From: Pelagibacterales bacterium SAG-MED22
Lineage (GTDB): Bacteria > Pseudomonadota > Alphaproteobacteria > Pelagibacterales > Pelagibacteraceae
Assembly (NCBI GenBank): GCA_014653985.1
Contig: JACWDT010000002.1
Coordinates: 1 to 64,000 of the forward strand
Length of the DNA: 64,000 nucleotides
Reading direction: 5' to 3'
Below the pieces are notes generated by a model. The model made no database searches. It worked only from the letters and a program-made list of their open reading frames with translations, and was not told the DNA's origin. This document shows positions 27,113 to 34,635 of the stretch, piece by piece; position 1 is the stretch's first letter, and the number at the start of each line of letters is the position of its first letter. The position numbers were made by a program, and so were the translations under genes.

Positions 27113-28003
27113 TTAAGCTGCTTTTAGGATATTAAATTCTTGTTTTGAAGACGAAATAATTATTTTTTTGTGCTCACCGAAATTATCACCATCAATTTGT
27201 ACAGGTATATTATTTCCCAAGCCGTCAAATTTAATTTCATCTACATTTACAGTAATCACAGATTTAGATTTATTCAAATTTCCATATACAGCTATTAAAT
27301 AAATATAATAAAGTAATTTATATCTTTTGAGATCCTTAAAAATATAGGTAGTAAATTTTTTATCAAATATATGTGTATCAGTAATTTTATGGTGCCCAGC
27401 ATAGTATTTGCTATTTGAGCAAAGAACCCAATCAGCAAATATATCTTCTTTATCTATCGACACTTTAATCTTTTTATTATTCATTGATAAAAATTTTTGG
27501 AAACCTTTGATACCAAAAATAACTTTACCTAGAATTTTCTTTAAATAAGAGTCAATAGAATTAACAATTTGAGCGTCCCATCCAATACCTGCCATTAAAA
27601 TAAAATGCTTGTCATTAATTTTAACCAAACATGTTTTATCATAATTATCTGAAGTAAGCGTATTAGCTATATGTTTTACATTTTTAGTCATACCTAATTC
27701 TGCTTGCAAAATATTAGCCGTACCAGCTGGAATATATCCAATTGCAAAATTCTTGGGGAGTTTGAAATTATTTTTTATTAATTCATTAATTGCGAAAGAA
27801 ACGGAACCATCTCCGCCAGCAACTAACAATCTATCGTAGTTATTCATCTCAAAGTTTTTTATTATTTCAGAGGCTTCAGACTCATTTGATGTTTCAAATA
27901 AATCAACTTTGTGGTGATTTGATATTTCATCAACTATTTTTTTAATAAATTTTGACTTTTTTCCACCTGCTGATTTCTTATTATATATAAGGCAAAATTT
28001 CAT
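27113..28003 (-). CDS. Diacylglycerol/lipid kinase family protein
   Basis: 296-residue DAGK_cat (YegS/DgkB-like) protein; it would phosphorylate diacylglycerol or a related lipid at the membrane. It starts MKFCLIYNKKSAGGKKSKF with the ATG at 28003; an upstream in-frame codon at 28096 would overlap the divergent gene and add an unlike N-terminus. Motifs are RLLVAGGDGSVSFAINEL (the GGDGS nucleotide-binding signature), IPAGTANILQAELG and a C-terminal VQIDGDNFG. It is divergent from plcP-agt, whose first enzyme releases diacylglycerol from phospholipid, so a role in recycling DAG to phosphatidic acid is plausible. Confidence 0.85.
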   Translation of the reverse strand: MKFCLIYNKKSAGGKKSKFIKKIVDEISNHHKVDLFETSNESEASEIIKNFEMNNYDRLLVAGGDGSVSFAINELIKNNFKLPKNFAIGYIPAGTANILQAELGMTKNVKHIANTLTSDNYDKTCLVKINDKHFILMAGIGWDAQIVNSIDSYLKKILGKVIFGIKGFQKFLSMNNKKIKVSIDKEDIFADWVLCSNSKYYAGHHKITDTHIFDKKFTTYIFKDLKRYKLLYYIYLIAVYGNLNKSKSVITVNVDEIKFDGLGNNIPVQIDGDNFGEHKKIIISSSKQEFNILKAA

Positions 28004-28086
28004 ATTTAATAATTCTGTAACATTAACATGTAGTATTAAATTAATGATTCTACTTATAATAGAATCACTAATTTTAACAAGAAAAT

Positions 28087-28923
28087 ATGAAAACAAAAAA
28101 ATCTTTAATAACTTACAAAAGTTTATTTATATCCGATGTCCATTTAGGCACTAAAGGATGTCAGGCTGACAAATTGCTAGAGTTTTTTAAATTTTCAAGG
28201 TCAGAAAATTTATATCTTGTAGGAGACATGATAGATGTCTGGGCTATGCAGAAAACGTTTTATTGGCCTCAACAGCACAATGACGTAATCCAAAAAATTT
28301 TAAGAAAAGCAAGGCACGGTACTAAAGTATTTTATATAATTGGAAATCACGACGAGATTTTTAGAAAATTTATACCAATGCATTTTGGAGATATCAATAT
28401 AGTTAACAGAGTTATTCATGAGACACCACTTGGAAAAAAATATCTAGTAGTCCACGGTGATGCTTGGGATGGCGTAATGAAATATGCAAAATGGTTATCT
28501 AAGTTAGGGTCAATTGCATATGAATTATTACTTAAATTAAATATTGTTATAAATTTTTTTAGAAAACTAAGAGGAAAAAATTATTGGTCTCTAGCAAAAT
28601 TTTTAAAATACAAAGTTAAAAATGCAGTTAAATATATAGGTGAATATGAAAAAACAGTCTCGGATTATGCAAAAAGAAAAAAATTTGACGGCATAATTTG
28701 CGGTCATATTCATCATGCAGAAGACCAAAATTTTAATGGTGTAAATTATTTGAATTGTGGTGACTGGGTAGAATCTTGTACTGCACTAGCTGAAAAATAT
28801 GATGGAACTTTTGAAATTATATATTGGGACAAGGTAAGAAACAATTTTGTTGCAGAGGATCAAGAAAAAGAAAAAGAAATTAGTAAATCAGATAAAATAG
28901 ACGAATTAAAGAAAGCTTCTTAA
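28087..28923 (+). CDS. plcP: PlcP-type metallophosphoesterase (phospholipase C, lipid remodelling)
   Basis: 278-residue calcineurin-like phosphoesterase, superficially like LpxH. The dinuclear metal-site motifs are SDVHLGT (res 13-19), VGDMIDVW, GNHDE, VHGDAWD and CGHIHHAE. PlcP enzymes cleave the phosphate headgroup from phospholipids during Pi starvation, giving diacylglycerol. The assignment as PlcP over LpxH rests on the following gene, a GT4 glycosyltransferase two bases downstream (the plcP-agt pair described for SAR11 and other marine bacteria), and on the surrounding pho genes. A TTTAAT-N5-TGTAAC pair at 28005-28021 may be a Pho box. Confidence 0.85.
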   Translation: MKTKKSLITYKSLFISDVHLGTKGCQADKLLEFFKFSRSENLYLVGDMIDVWAMQKTFYWPQQHNDVIQKILRKARHGTKVFYIIGNHDEIFRKFIPMHFGDINIVNRVIHETPLGKKYLVVHGDAWDGVMKYAKWLSKLGSIAYELLLKLNIVINFFRKLRGKNYWSLAKFLKYKVKNAVKYIGEYEKTVSDYAKRKKFDGIICGHIHHAEDQNFNGVNYLNCGDWVESCTALAEKYDGTFEIIYWDKVRNNFVAEDQEKEKEISKSDKIDELKKAS

Positions 28924-28925
28924 GC

Positions 28926-29930
28926 GTGAAAATTCTAATCGTAACAGATGCATATTATCCACAAGTGAATGGTGTGGTTAGAACTTTGCATCAAACTGGA
29001 GAAATATTAAAATCCCAAGGTCACAACATAGAGTACATCACACCCCAACAATTTCTTACTGTTCCTATGCCAAAATATAATGAAATTAGATTATCATTAA
29101 ATGTTTGGCCAAGAGTAAGTAATTTAATTAACGCGATAAAACCAGATGCAATACACATTGCAACTGAAGGTCCTTTAGGTTTTATGGCAAGAAGGCACTG
29201 TATTAAAAATGATTTAAAATTTACTACTAGCTTTCATACTAGATTTGACAAATATATGAAACTTTACATGCCAATCGTACCTGCAAAATGGTCAGAGAAG
29301 TTTTTATGTAATTTTCATAATAAAGCTGAAAGAATTTTAGTAACAACAGAGTCGATGAGAGAAGAACTAATAGCTTTAGGGGTTGATAATAATAAAATGG
29401 TAACTTGGACAAGGGGTGGTAATCATGGAGCTTTTAAAAATCCAGTTAAAAGAGATTTACCATACAAAAGACCTATATGGATTTACGTTGGAAGAGTGGC
29501 TGTTGAAAAAAATATCAAGGCTTTTTTAGATTTAGATTTAGAAGGTACAAAAGTTATCATTGGTAAAGGACCAGATTTAAATAATTTAAAAAAGAAGTTC
29601 CCAAAAGATATTTTTTTAGGTGAGAAAACAAATGGAGAATTAGCATCTCATTTTGCTTCTTCTGACGTTTTTGTTTTTCCAAGCAAAACAGATACTTTTG
29701 GTATTGTTGTGCTAGAGTCATTAAATTGTGGGACACCAGTTGCCGCTTATCCTGTTCCAGGTCCCAAAGATATATTAGGAGGAAGTAAAATAGATACCCT
29801 AGATAATGATCTTAAAGCCTCTGCACTTAAGGCGCTAAAAATTAATAGAGAAGATTGTTTAGAATTTGCTAAAAAATATAGCTGGGAAGAAACAGCTAAA
29901 ATATTCTTCGAGAATATCTCCCCTAATTAA
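28926..29930 (+). CDS. agt: Agt-type diacylglycerol glycosyltransferase (GT4)
   Basis: 334-residue GT-B glycosyltransferase, family 4. The N-terminal DAYYPQVNGVVRTLHQTGEIL and FHTRFDKYMKLYMP are typical of lipid glycosyltransferases (SqdX/MgtA/Agt-like), and the C-terminal half has YVGRVAVEKNI, IIGKGPDL, FPSKTDTFGIVVLES and AYPVPGPKDI. Agt enzymes transfer glucose or glucuronate to diacylglycerol and so replace phospholipids with sugar lipids under Pi limitation. GTG start at 28926, two bases after plcP. Exact sugar specificity is not visible. Confidence 0.85.
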   Translation: MKILIVTDAYYPQVNGVVRTLHQTGEILKSQGHNIEYITPQQFLTVPMPKYNEIRLSLNVWPRVSNLINAIKPDAIHIATEGPLGFMARRHCIKNDLKFTTSFHTRFDKYMKLYMPIVPAKWSEKFLCNFHNKAERILVTTESMREELIALGVDNNKMVTWTRGGNHGAFKNPVKRDLPYKRPIWIYVGRVAVEKNIKAFLDLDLEGTKVIIGKGPDLNNLKKKFPKDIFLGEKTNGELASHFASSDVFVFPSKTDTFGIVVLESLNCGTPVAAYPVPGPKDILGGSKIDTLDNDLKASALKALKINREDCLEFAKKYSWEETAKIFFENISPN

Positions 29931-30660
29931 TATTTAAAACTATAGATCTGAGTTTGTCGACTATTTGTCTATTATTTAATCTCTCTTCGTTTAGTGATGA
30001 AATTTTTTTTCCAATACTAAGCTTAAATGTTTGATTTTTTTTATTTAATAATTCTCGTATAAATAAAATTCTTCTCAAATTATTATTTACAAAACCTATT
30101 GTCTGAAAAAATAAGCTATTTTTACCAAAAAAACGCACAGGAATAATTGCAGCATTTGTCTTGTTAATTATAGATCCAATTAATGGTTTCCATCTTCTTT
30201 CATTAGCTTCATTAAAAATTAGAGAAGAAGTTGCAACTTCTCCTGAAGGAAAGGTTATTAAAATTCCATTTGAATTTACGTGCTCAATTGCTTTTTTTTT
30301 AGAAATGATATTTTTTTTAATATCTTCTGTTAATGTTGAAAATTTAATTGGTAACAAGTATTCTCTTATTTGGTCAATTTGTGAAACTTCATCGTTAATT
30401 AAAATTTTATAATCCTTTCTGATATCACATATTATTGAACAAATTATTAGCCCATCTAATAATCCAAATGGATGATTTGCAACTATTATACTTGATCCCG
30501 CTTTAGGTATATTGTCAACATTTTCTGCAATGTAATTTATTTTTAAAATATCTAAAGTTTTTTTCCAAAAATTATTTGACTGTTTTAATTCCTTGTAATT
30601 AATTTTATACAAAGATTTGATTTCATCAATTTTTGAAATTTTCTCTAAGATTTGCTGCAT
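29923..30660 (-). CDS. olsA: OlsA-like 1-acyl-sn-glycerol-3-phosphate / lyso-ornithine-lipid acyltransferase
   Basis: 245-residue PlsC-family acyltransferase. It has the HX4D catalytic motif in VANHPFGLLDGL, the LITFPSGEVATS block (FPEG-type) and IIPVRFFGKNS. Its start overlaps the stop of the upstream olsB-like gene by one base, the same strand and order in which OlsB then OlsA make ornithine lipid: OlsB puts a 3-hydroxyacyl group on ornithine and OlsA adds the second acyl chain. Its end overlaps the end of agt by eight bases, head-on. The lyso-ornithine-lipid substrate is inferred from this pairing. Confidence 0.85.
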   Translation of the reverse strand: MQQILEKISKIDEIKSLYKINYKELKQSNNFWKKTLDILKINYIAENVDNIPKAGSSIIVANHPFGLLDGLIICSIICDIRKDYKILINDEVSQIDQIREYLLPIKFSTLTEDIKKNIISKKKAIEHVNSNGILITFPSGEVATSSLIFNEANERRWKPLIGSIINKTNAAIIPVRFFGKNSLFFQTIGFVNNNLRRILFIRELLNKKNQTFKLSIGKKISSLNEERLNNRQIVDKLRSIVLNIN

Positions 30661-31487
30661 TAGTCCAAAATTTTATTTACATATTCTTTATTTATTTTTT
30701 CAATTGGTAAAAAAATAAAAACATCTGTTGTCTTGAATTTATTGTCAATTACAGCACCTGTCCCGATAGATGCATTAAACTTTAAATATGCTTTGATTAA
30801 AGTGGGTAATTTTGCAAATAATCTAATATTTAAATTAATTTTCTTTTGGTAATCAATATTTACTCTATATTTTGGTAAAGCACTGACCGTAATGTTATCT
30901 GGCATTTTGTGATGATGATTAAGATATATTAACTGATCCTCAATCTTGCTAACATTAGTGCTTAAGAAACTGGCTGTACCAAACAAAGCATCGATATTAT
31001 TTTTATTAATATAATGATGAATTTCTTTCCACATTAATTGGAGTACATTTTTATTTCTAAATTTTTGAGATATACATGATCGACTTAATTCAAGCATATT
31101 ATTATAAATTCTTGAATTTAATAAATTTTCTAAATTAAATTCATCGCAACTATAAAAACCTGATTTTTTTTCTGCAACAGATTGCTTAAGTAAACGATAA
31201 GTACCTATTACTTTTGTTTTCGAAAATTTTGATTTTCTGTGGGTCACAATTATATGATCTGCATAATTATCAAATTTATCAGAGTCTCTTCTAAAATTTC
31301 CTATATTTAATATAGGGTTTTTAATTCTTTCGGAGAAGAAGACTTTATATCTGAGTTTTTGTGCAAGTTTTATTTCGCCTCTACTTTCAGCTAGTTTGAC
31401 ACTAAATGAAGGTTTAAAAAAATCATAAGTATTAATATTAAACTTTTTGTTCTGATTAACTTTCTTTAATAGAGTATTTATTGTCAT
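30660..31487 (-). CDS. olsB: OlsB-like ornithine N-acyltransferase
   Basis: 275 residues of the acetyltransferase-like hemolysin/OlsB family. Family landmarks are LAQKLRYKVFFSER (near res 40), DNYADHIIV, VIGTYRLL, FYSCDEFNL, LELSRSCISQKFRNKNVLQLMW and LFGTASF. OlsB transfers a 3-hydroxy fatty acid from ACP to ornithine, the first step of phosphorus-free ornithine lipids, which SAR11 is reported to make under Pi starvation. Upstream, on the same strand, are three motifs at 11-bp spacing (TGTAAT, TGAAAT, TTTAAC) that look like a Pho box, and a 9-bp hairpin touches its start codon. Divergent from phoR. Confidence 0.87.
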   Translation of the reverse strand: MTINTLLKKVNQNKKFNINTYDFFKPSFSVKLAESRGEIKLAQKLRYKVFFSERIKNPILNIGNFRRDSDKFDNYADHIIVTHRKSKFSKTKVIGTYRLLKQSVAEKKSGFYSCDEFNLENLLNSRIYNNMLELSRSCISQKFRNKNVLQLMWKEIHHYINKNNIDALFGTASFLSTNVSKIEDQLIYLNHHHKMPDNITVSALPKYRVNIDYQKKINLNIRLFAKLPTLIKAYLKFNASIGTGAVIDNKFKTTDVFIFLPIEKINKEYVNKILD

Positions 31488-31508
31488 GAATCTTTGATAA
31501 AAGATTCA
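31487..31508 (-). promoter_or_regulatory. Hairpin directly at the olsB start codon
   Basis: GAATCTTT-GATA-AAAGATTC (31488-31507), extended by one pair to include the first base of the start codon, forms a 9-bp perfect stem with a GATA loop. It replaces the usual Shine-Dalgarno position of olsB. It could be an operator or a translational block; which one cannot be told from sequence. Confidence 0.4.
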
Positions 31509-31520
31509 CATGTATTTAAT

Positions 31521-31548
31521 GTTAAAAAATTATTTCAAATTTATTACA
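31521..31548 (-). promoter_or_regulatory. Putative Pho box upstream of olsBA
   Basis: Read on the minus strand: TGTAAT (31543-31548), TGAAAT (31532-31537) and TTTAAC (31521-31526), each exactly 11 bases from the next. Tandem 11-bp repeats are the architecture bound by PhoB, which occupies successive DNA turns. It lies between olsB and phoR and could serve both. It shares its motif with sites before pstS and phnX. Confidence 0.6.
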
Positions 31549-31558
31549 TAATAATATT

Positions 31559-32707
31559 ATGGATTTACTTACTATTTTTTTTGTTATTGTAATAATTGTA
31601 TTAGGTTATTTTTTAGTTAAAAAAAGTGTAAAACCTGAAAACACTGCTACTGTTGAAAACAAATCTAACAAAAACGATTTAAGTAAAAGAGTTATAATTG
31701 AAGAGTTAGAAGATCAATTTTTTGCATTAGATAGGTATAATCAAATTAAATATCTTAATAAAAGTGCAAAACTGAGATTTGGGCAAAATCTAATAGACAA
31801 AAATATATCTACTGTAATCAGAGATACCAAACTACTTGAGTCAATAGAAAAAACTATTGAGACACAGGTGACCCAAAATATTGACATTGAAATTAACTTT
31901 CCGTCATATCAACTTTACAAAATTTACATCATTCCTGGACCTACATATTTGTTTCCAGAAAATAATTCTGTTGTTTTGTTTTTGAAAGATTTTACAGAAA
32001 TTACAAAAGCTCAAAAATTTAAAACAGATTTTGTTGCAAACGTTAGCCATGAATTAAGAACACCTTTAGTCTCTATAAAAAGTTCTTTAGAAACTATTTT
32101 GGGGCCAGCATCAGATGATGCAAAAGCCCAAAAGAAATTCATGAAAATTATGTCAGATCAAGTTATAAGAATGGAGAATTTAATTAATGATTTGTTAATA
32201 TTAAGTAGAATTGAACTTGAAGAACATATCAAGCCAAACCAAATTGTAGATATAAATGATATTGTTTTAAATATTAAAAGTAATTTTGAGTTACCTCTTA
32301 AAAAGAAAAAACTCAATTTAAAAGTTAATTTAATGCAGCCAACTTTAGTGTATGGAGACACCGATAAACTTTTTACTGTTTTTTCTAACTTAATTGATAA
32401 TGCAATAAAGTATTCAGAGGAAAATAAAAATATAAAAATAAAAAGTGAAGATTGCGATGGTAAGTTAATAGATAAACATTTAATGATCAGTGTAAAAGAT
32501 TATGGAATAGGTATCCCACAGGAATTTATTCCAAGAATTACTGAAAGATTTTTTAGAGTTGATACCGAAAAAAGTAAAAAAATTGGTGGCACAGGTTTAG
32601 GGTTAGCAATTATGAAACATATAATCACCCAGCATAGAGGAGATTATGAGATTCTTAGTTCTGTTAACAAAGGTACAGAAATAAAAATTTATCTTCCAAC
32701 AAAATAG
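31559..32707 (+). CDS. phoR: Phosphate-regulon sensor histidine kinase PhoR
   Basis: 382 residues: one N-terminal membrane helix (res 3-20), a PAS-like sensor segment (about 55-145), then HisKA with the phospho-acceptor His in FVANVSHELRTPLVSIKS, and an ATPase domain with NLIDNAIKYSEE, VKDYGIGIP and KIGGTGLGLAIMKHI. PhoR phosphorylates PhoB when Pi is scarce and takes its signal from the Pst transporter through PhoU. The pst genes, phoU and phoB follow within the next 8 kb, after one secreted unknown. No Shine-Dalgarno is obvious. Confidence 0.94.
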   Translation: MDLLTIFFVIVIIVLGYFLVKKSVKPENTATVENKSNKNDLSKRVIIEELEDQFFALDRYNQIKYLNKSAKLRFGQNLIDKNISTVIRDTKLLESIEKTIETQVTQNIDIEINFPSYQLYKIYIIPGPTYLFPENNSVVLFLKDFTEITKAQKFKTDFVANVSHELRTPLVSIKSSLETILGPASDDAKAQKKFMKIMSDQVIRMENLINDLLILSRIELEEHIKPNQIVDINDIVLNIKSNFELPLKKKKLNLKVNLMQPTLVYGDTDKLFTVFSNLIDNAIKYSEENKNIKIKSEDCDGKLIDKHLMISVKDYGIGIPQEFIPRITERFFRVDTEKSKKIGGTGLGLAIMKHIITQHRGDYEILSSVNKGTEIKIYLPTK

Positions 32708-32723
32708 TTAAAGCTGAAAAAGT

Positions 32724-32754
32724 GTTAAAAATTGAATAAAATTCGTTAAAAATT
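32724..32754 (+). repeat. Direct repeat GTTAAAAATT, 21-bp period
   Basis: Two identical copies of GTTAAAAATT at 32724-32733 and 32745-32754 lie 21 bases apart, two helical turns, upstream of the secreted unknown gene at 32803. They could bind a protein on one face of the DNA. In this AT-rich sequence chance is a real alternative. Confidence 0.35.
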
Positions 32755-32802
32755 TAACAAATCTTTTATTGATTATTGTTACAGTTTATTTAAATTTTTT
32801 GA

Positions 32803-33411
32803 ATGTTAAAAATATTTAAAAGTATTTTAATTTCATTTGTTTTTATTTTCTCATCAATTTTGAATAGTTATTCTTTAGATATTTCAACAATTCTGAGAAA
32901 TCAACAATTAACCGTGTTTGATATAGGTGTCTTTAGATTGCAGGAGGATTTAAAAAAAACCTATCCGGTAATAAAGCAGCATTCTGCTGCTAAGTATGAG
33001 GAAATTTATTTAGATGTTGTTTCATCTTGGTGGAGAAATAGTGTGGATATGCTTGTATCTATACCAATGAAAGAGGGGCTCGATAAATCTACTTATATGT
33101 CCGACTCATTTAGATGCAGAAATATATTTAATTCTGTTAGGGACCATCTTTTAAAAGATCAAAATTTGAGTAATTATAGATACACTATGGCAACAAGTTA
33201 TCTTACTTCAATATTCTCAACACCATCTAATTGGCCTAAATGGAGATACGATCCAATGGTATTAGAAGAACTTGTAAATTTAGTTAGACTTGAAGTTACT
33301 TTATACCCTACACCTGACCTCGCTTTTAGTAATGATTCTAATCCTGTTTCTTGCAAAGGGGGCTTAGAAACTGAAACTAATGAGATAGTTATCTCAATGA
33401 AATACAACTAA
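32803..33411 (+). CDS. Secreted protein of unknown function between phoR and pstS
   Basis: 202 residues with a clear signal peptide (MLKIFKSILISFVFIFSSILNSYSLD). The mature part has no family I recognise. It is mixed helical and contains WWRNSVDMLVSIPMKEGL, two cysteines (in DSFRCRNIFN and NPVSCKGGLE) that could form a disulfide, and WPKWRYDPMVLEELVNLVRLEVTLYP. The position inside the pho/pst locus suggests a periplasmic or lipid-linked role in Pi acquisition, by context only. The start ATG at 32803 lacks a clear Shine-Dalgarno. Confidence 0.8.
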   Translation: MLKIFKSILISFVFIFSSILNSYSLDISTILRNQQLTVFDIGVFRLQEDLKKTYPVIKQHSAAKYEEIYLDVVSSWWRNSVDMLVSIPMKEGLDKSTYMSDSFRCRNIFNSVRDHLLKDQNLSNYRYTMATSYLTSIFSTPSNWPKWRYDPMVLEELVNLVRLEVTLYPTPDLAFSNDSNPVSCKGGLETETNEIVISMKYN

Positions 33412-33422
33412 AAAGTTATCAT

Positions 33423-33450
33423 TTTAACAAAAGTGTAATAAATCTGTAAT
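33423..33450 (+). promoter_or_regulatory. Putative Pho box upstream of pstS
   Basis: TTTAAC (33423-33428), TGTAAT (33434-33439) and TGTAAT (33445-33450), each exactly 11 bases apart and ending 67 bases before the pstS start. The 11-bp tandem layout is that of PhoB sites (E. coli CTGTCAT repeats), with a different core. pstS is the best-established PhoB target in proteobacteria, which makes this site the reference for the other copies in the window. Confidence 0.65.
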
Positions 33451-33517
33451 ATTAAAGATTCAATGAATTTGTACGAGTCGATCATCTTTTAATTAATTAA
33501 TGAAAGGATTAAAAATA

Positions 33518-34549
33518 ATGAAAAAACTAACTATAATTGTTGCATCATTAGTTGCACTAACAATTGCAACTGTTGCACAAGCAAGAGATCAAATCAAAAT
33601 AGTTGGTTCATCTACAGTATTCCCATATGCAACTGTTGTTGCTGAAAGATTTGGTGGTTCAGGATTCAAAACTCCTGTGATCGAATCTACTGGTACTGGT
33701 GGAGGAGCTAAACTGTTCTGTGCTGGTGTTGGTGAGAACCATCCAGATATAACAAATGCATCAAGAGCAATGAAAGATAAAGAGAAAGCTCTATGTAAAA
33801 AAAATGGTGTTAATGAAATCGTTGAAATCGTAATCGGAAATGACGGTATTACTTTAGCATACAGCTTAGATGCAAAACCAGTGAACTTTACTAAAGAGCA
33901 ACTTTGGAAAGCATTGGCGAAACACTCTGTTGTTGACGGTAAATTAGTTGATAACATTTATACTTCATGGGATCAAATAGATCCAAGTTTACCAAAACAA
34001 AAAATTTCAGTTATGATTCCCCCAGGAACTTCTGGAACAAGAGATGCTTGGAATTCTTTGGTAATGAAAAAAGGTATGCCAAAAGAAGCTAAAGCGCTTT
34101 ATAAAAAAGGTTTTGAAGCTGGAAACAAAAAATATAAAAAACCACAAAAACTTTACAGAGAAGATGGTGCTGCAATTGAGGTAGGTGAAAATGATAGTTT
34201 AATTATTCAAAAACTTACTCAAGATAAAGAAATGTTTGGTTTCTTTGGTTTCAGTTACTTCTTAGCTGCTAAAGATAAACTTCAAGCTGCAAGTATTGAG
34301 GGTGGTCAACCATCTTTAGAATCTATTCAAGATTACAGCTATGCAGTTGCAAGACCATTATTTTTCTACGTTAAAAAGGCTCACGTTGGTGTGATCCCTG
34401 GTTTACATGAATTTGTAAAAGAGTTCACTACAACTAAAGCGATAGGTAAAAATGGTTATTTAGCTGACATTGGTTTAGTACCGTTAGATAAAGGGTTGTA
34501 TAGAACAACTAGAGATAACGCGAAAAATCTTGTCGCAATGGCTGACTAA
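33518..34549 (+). CDS. pstS: Phosphate ABC transporter, periplasmic phosphate-binding protein
   Basis: 343 residues from the ATG at 33518, which gives a clean signal peptide (MKKLTIIVASLVALTIATVAQA) and has AAAGGA as Shine-Dalgarno; an ATG 18 bases upstream includes that site. PstS features are IKIVGSSTVFPYATVVAERFG, ESTGTGGGAKLFC, NASRAMKDKE, the Pi-loop PPGTSGTRDAW and FGFFGFSYF. It binds Pi with high affinity in the periplasm. A strong terminator follows before pstC. SAR11 PstS is known to be among the most abundant proteins in Pi-poor ocean water. Confidence 0.96.
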   Translation: MKKLTIIVASLVALTIATVAQARDQIKIVGSSTVFPYATVVAERFGGSGFKTPVIESTGTGGGAKLFCAGVGENHPDITNASRAMKDKEKALCKKNGVNEIVEIVIGNDGITLAYSLDAKPVNFTKEQLWKALAKHSVVDGKLVDNIYTSWDQIDPSLPKQKISVMIPPGTSGTRDAWNSLVMKKGMPKEAKALYKKGFEAGNKKYKKPQKLYREDGAAIEVGENDSLIIQKLTQDKEMFGFFGFSYFLAAKDKLQAASIEGGQPSLESIQDYSYAVARPLFFYVKKAHVGVIPGLHEFVKEFTTTKAIGKNGYLADIGLVPLDKGLYRTTRDNAKNLVAMAD

Positions 34550-34574
34550 TAAGTTTGATTAACAAATAGAAATT

Positions 34575-34602
34575 AAGGGGTCTTTTTAGACCCCTTTTTT
34601 TT
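34575..34602 (+). terminator. Intrinsic terminator between pstS and pstC
   Basis: Arms AAGGGGTCT (34575-34583) and AGACCCCTT (34588-34596) around a TTTT loop, followed by a T run to 34602. The stem is nine perfect pairs with a GGGG/CCCC core. It would cap most pstS transcripts and leave a minority to continue into pstCAB-phoU-phoB. Confidence 0.93.
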
Positions 34603-34635
34603 AGAAAAGTGTAAAGTCAACGTAAAGGGGTTTCA

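Noticed and set aside
28004-28096. Longer N-terminus for the DAG kinase starting at 28096
   Set aside because: It would overlap plcP and cover the shared promoter region; the family N-terminus MKFCLIYNKKSAGG begins at 28003.
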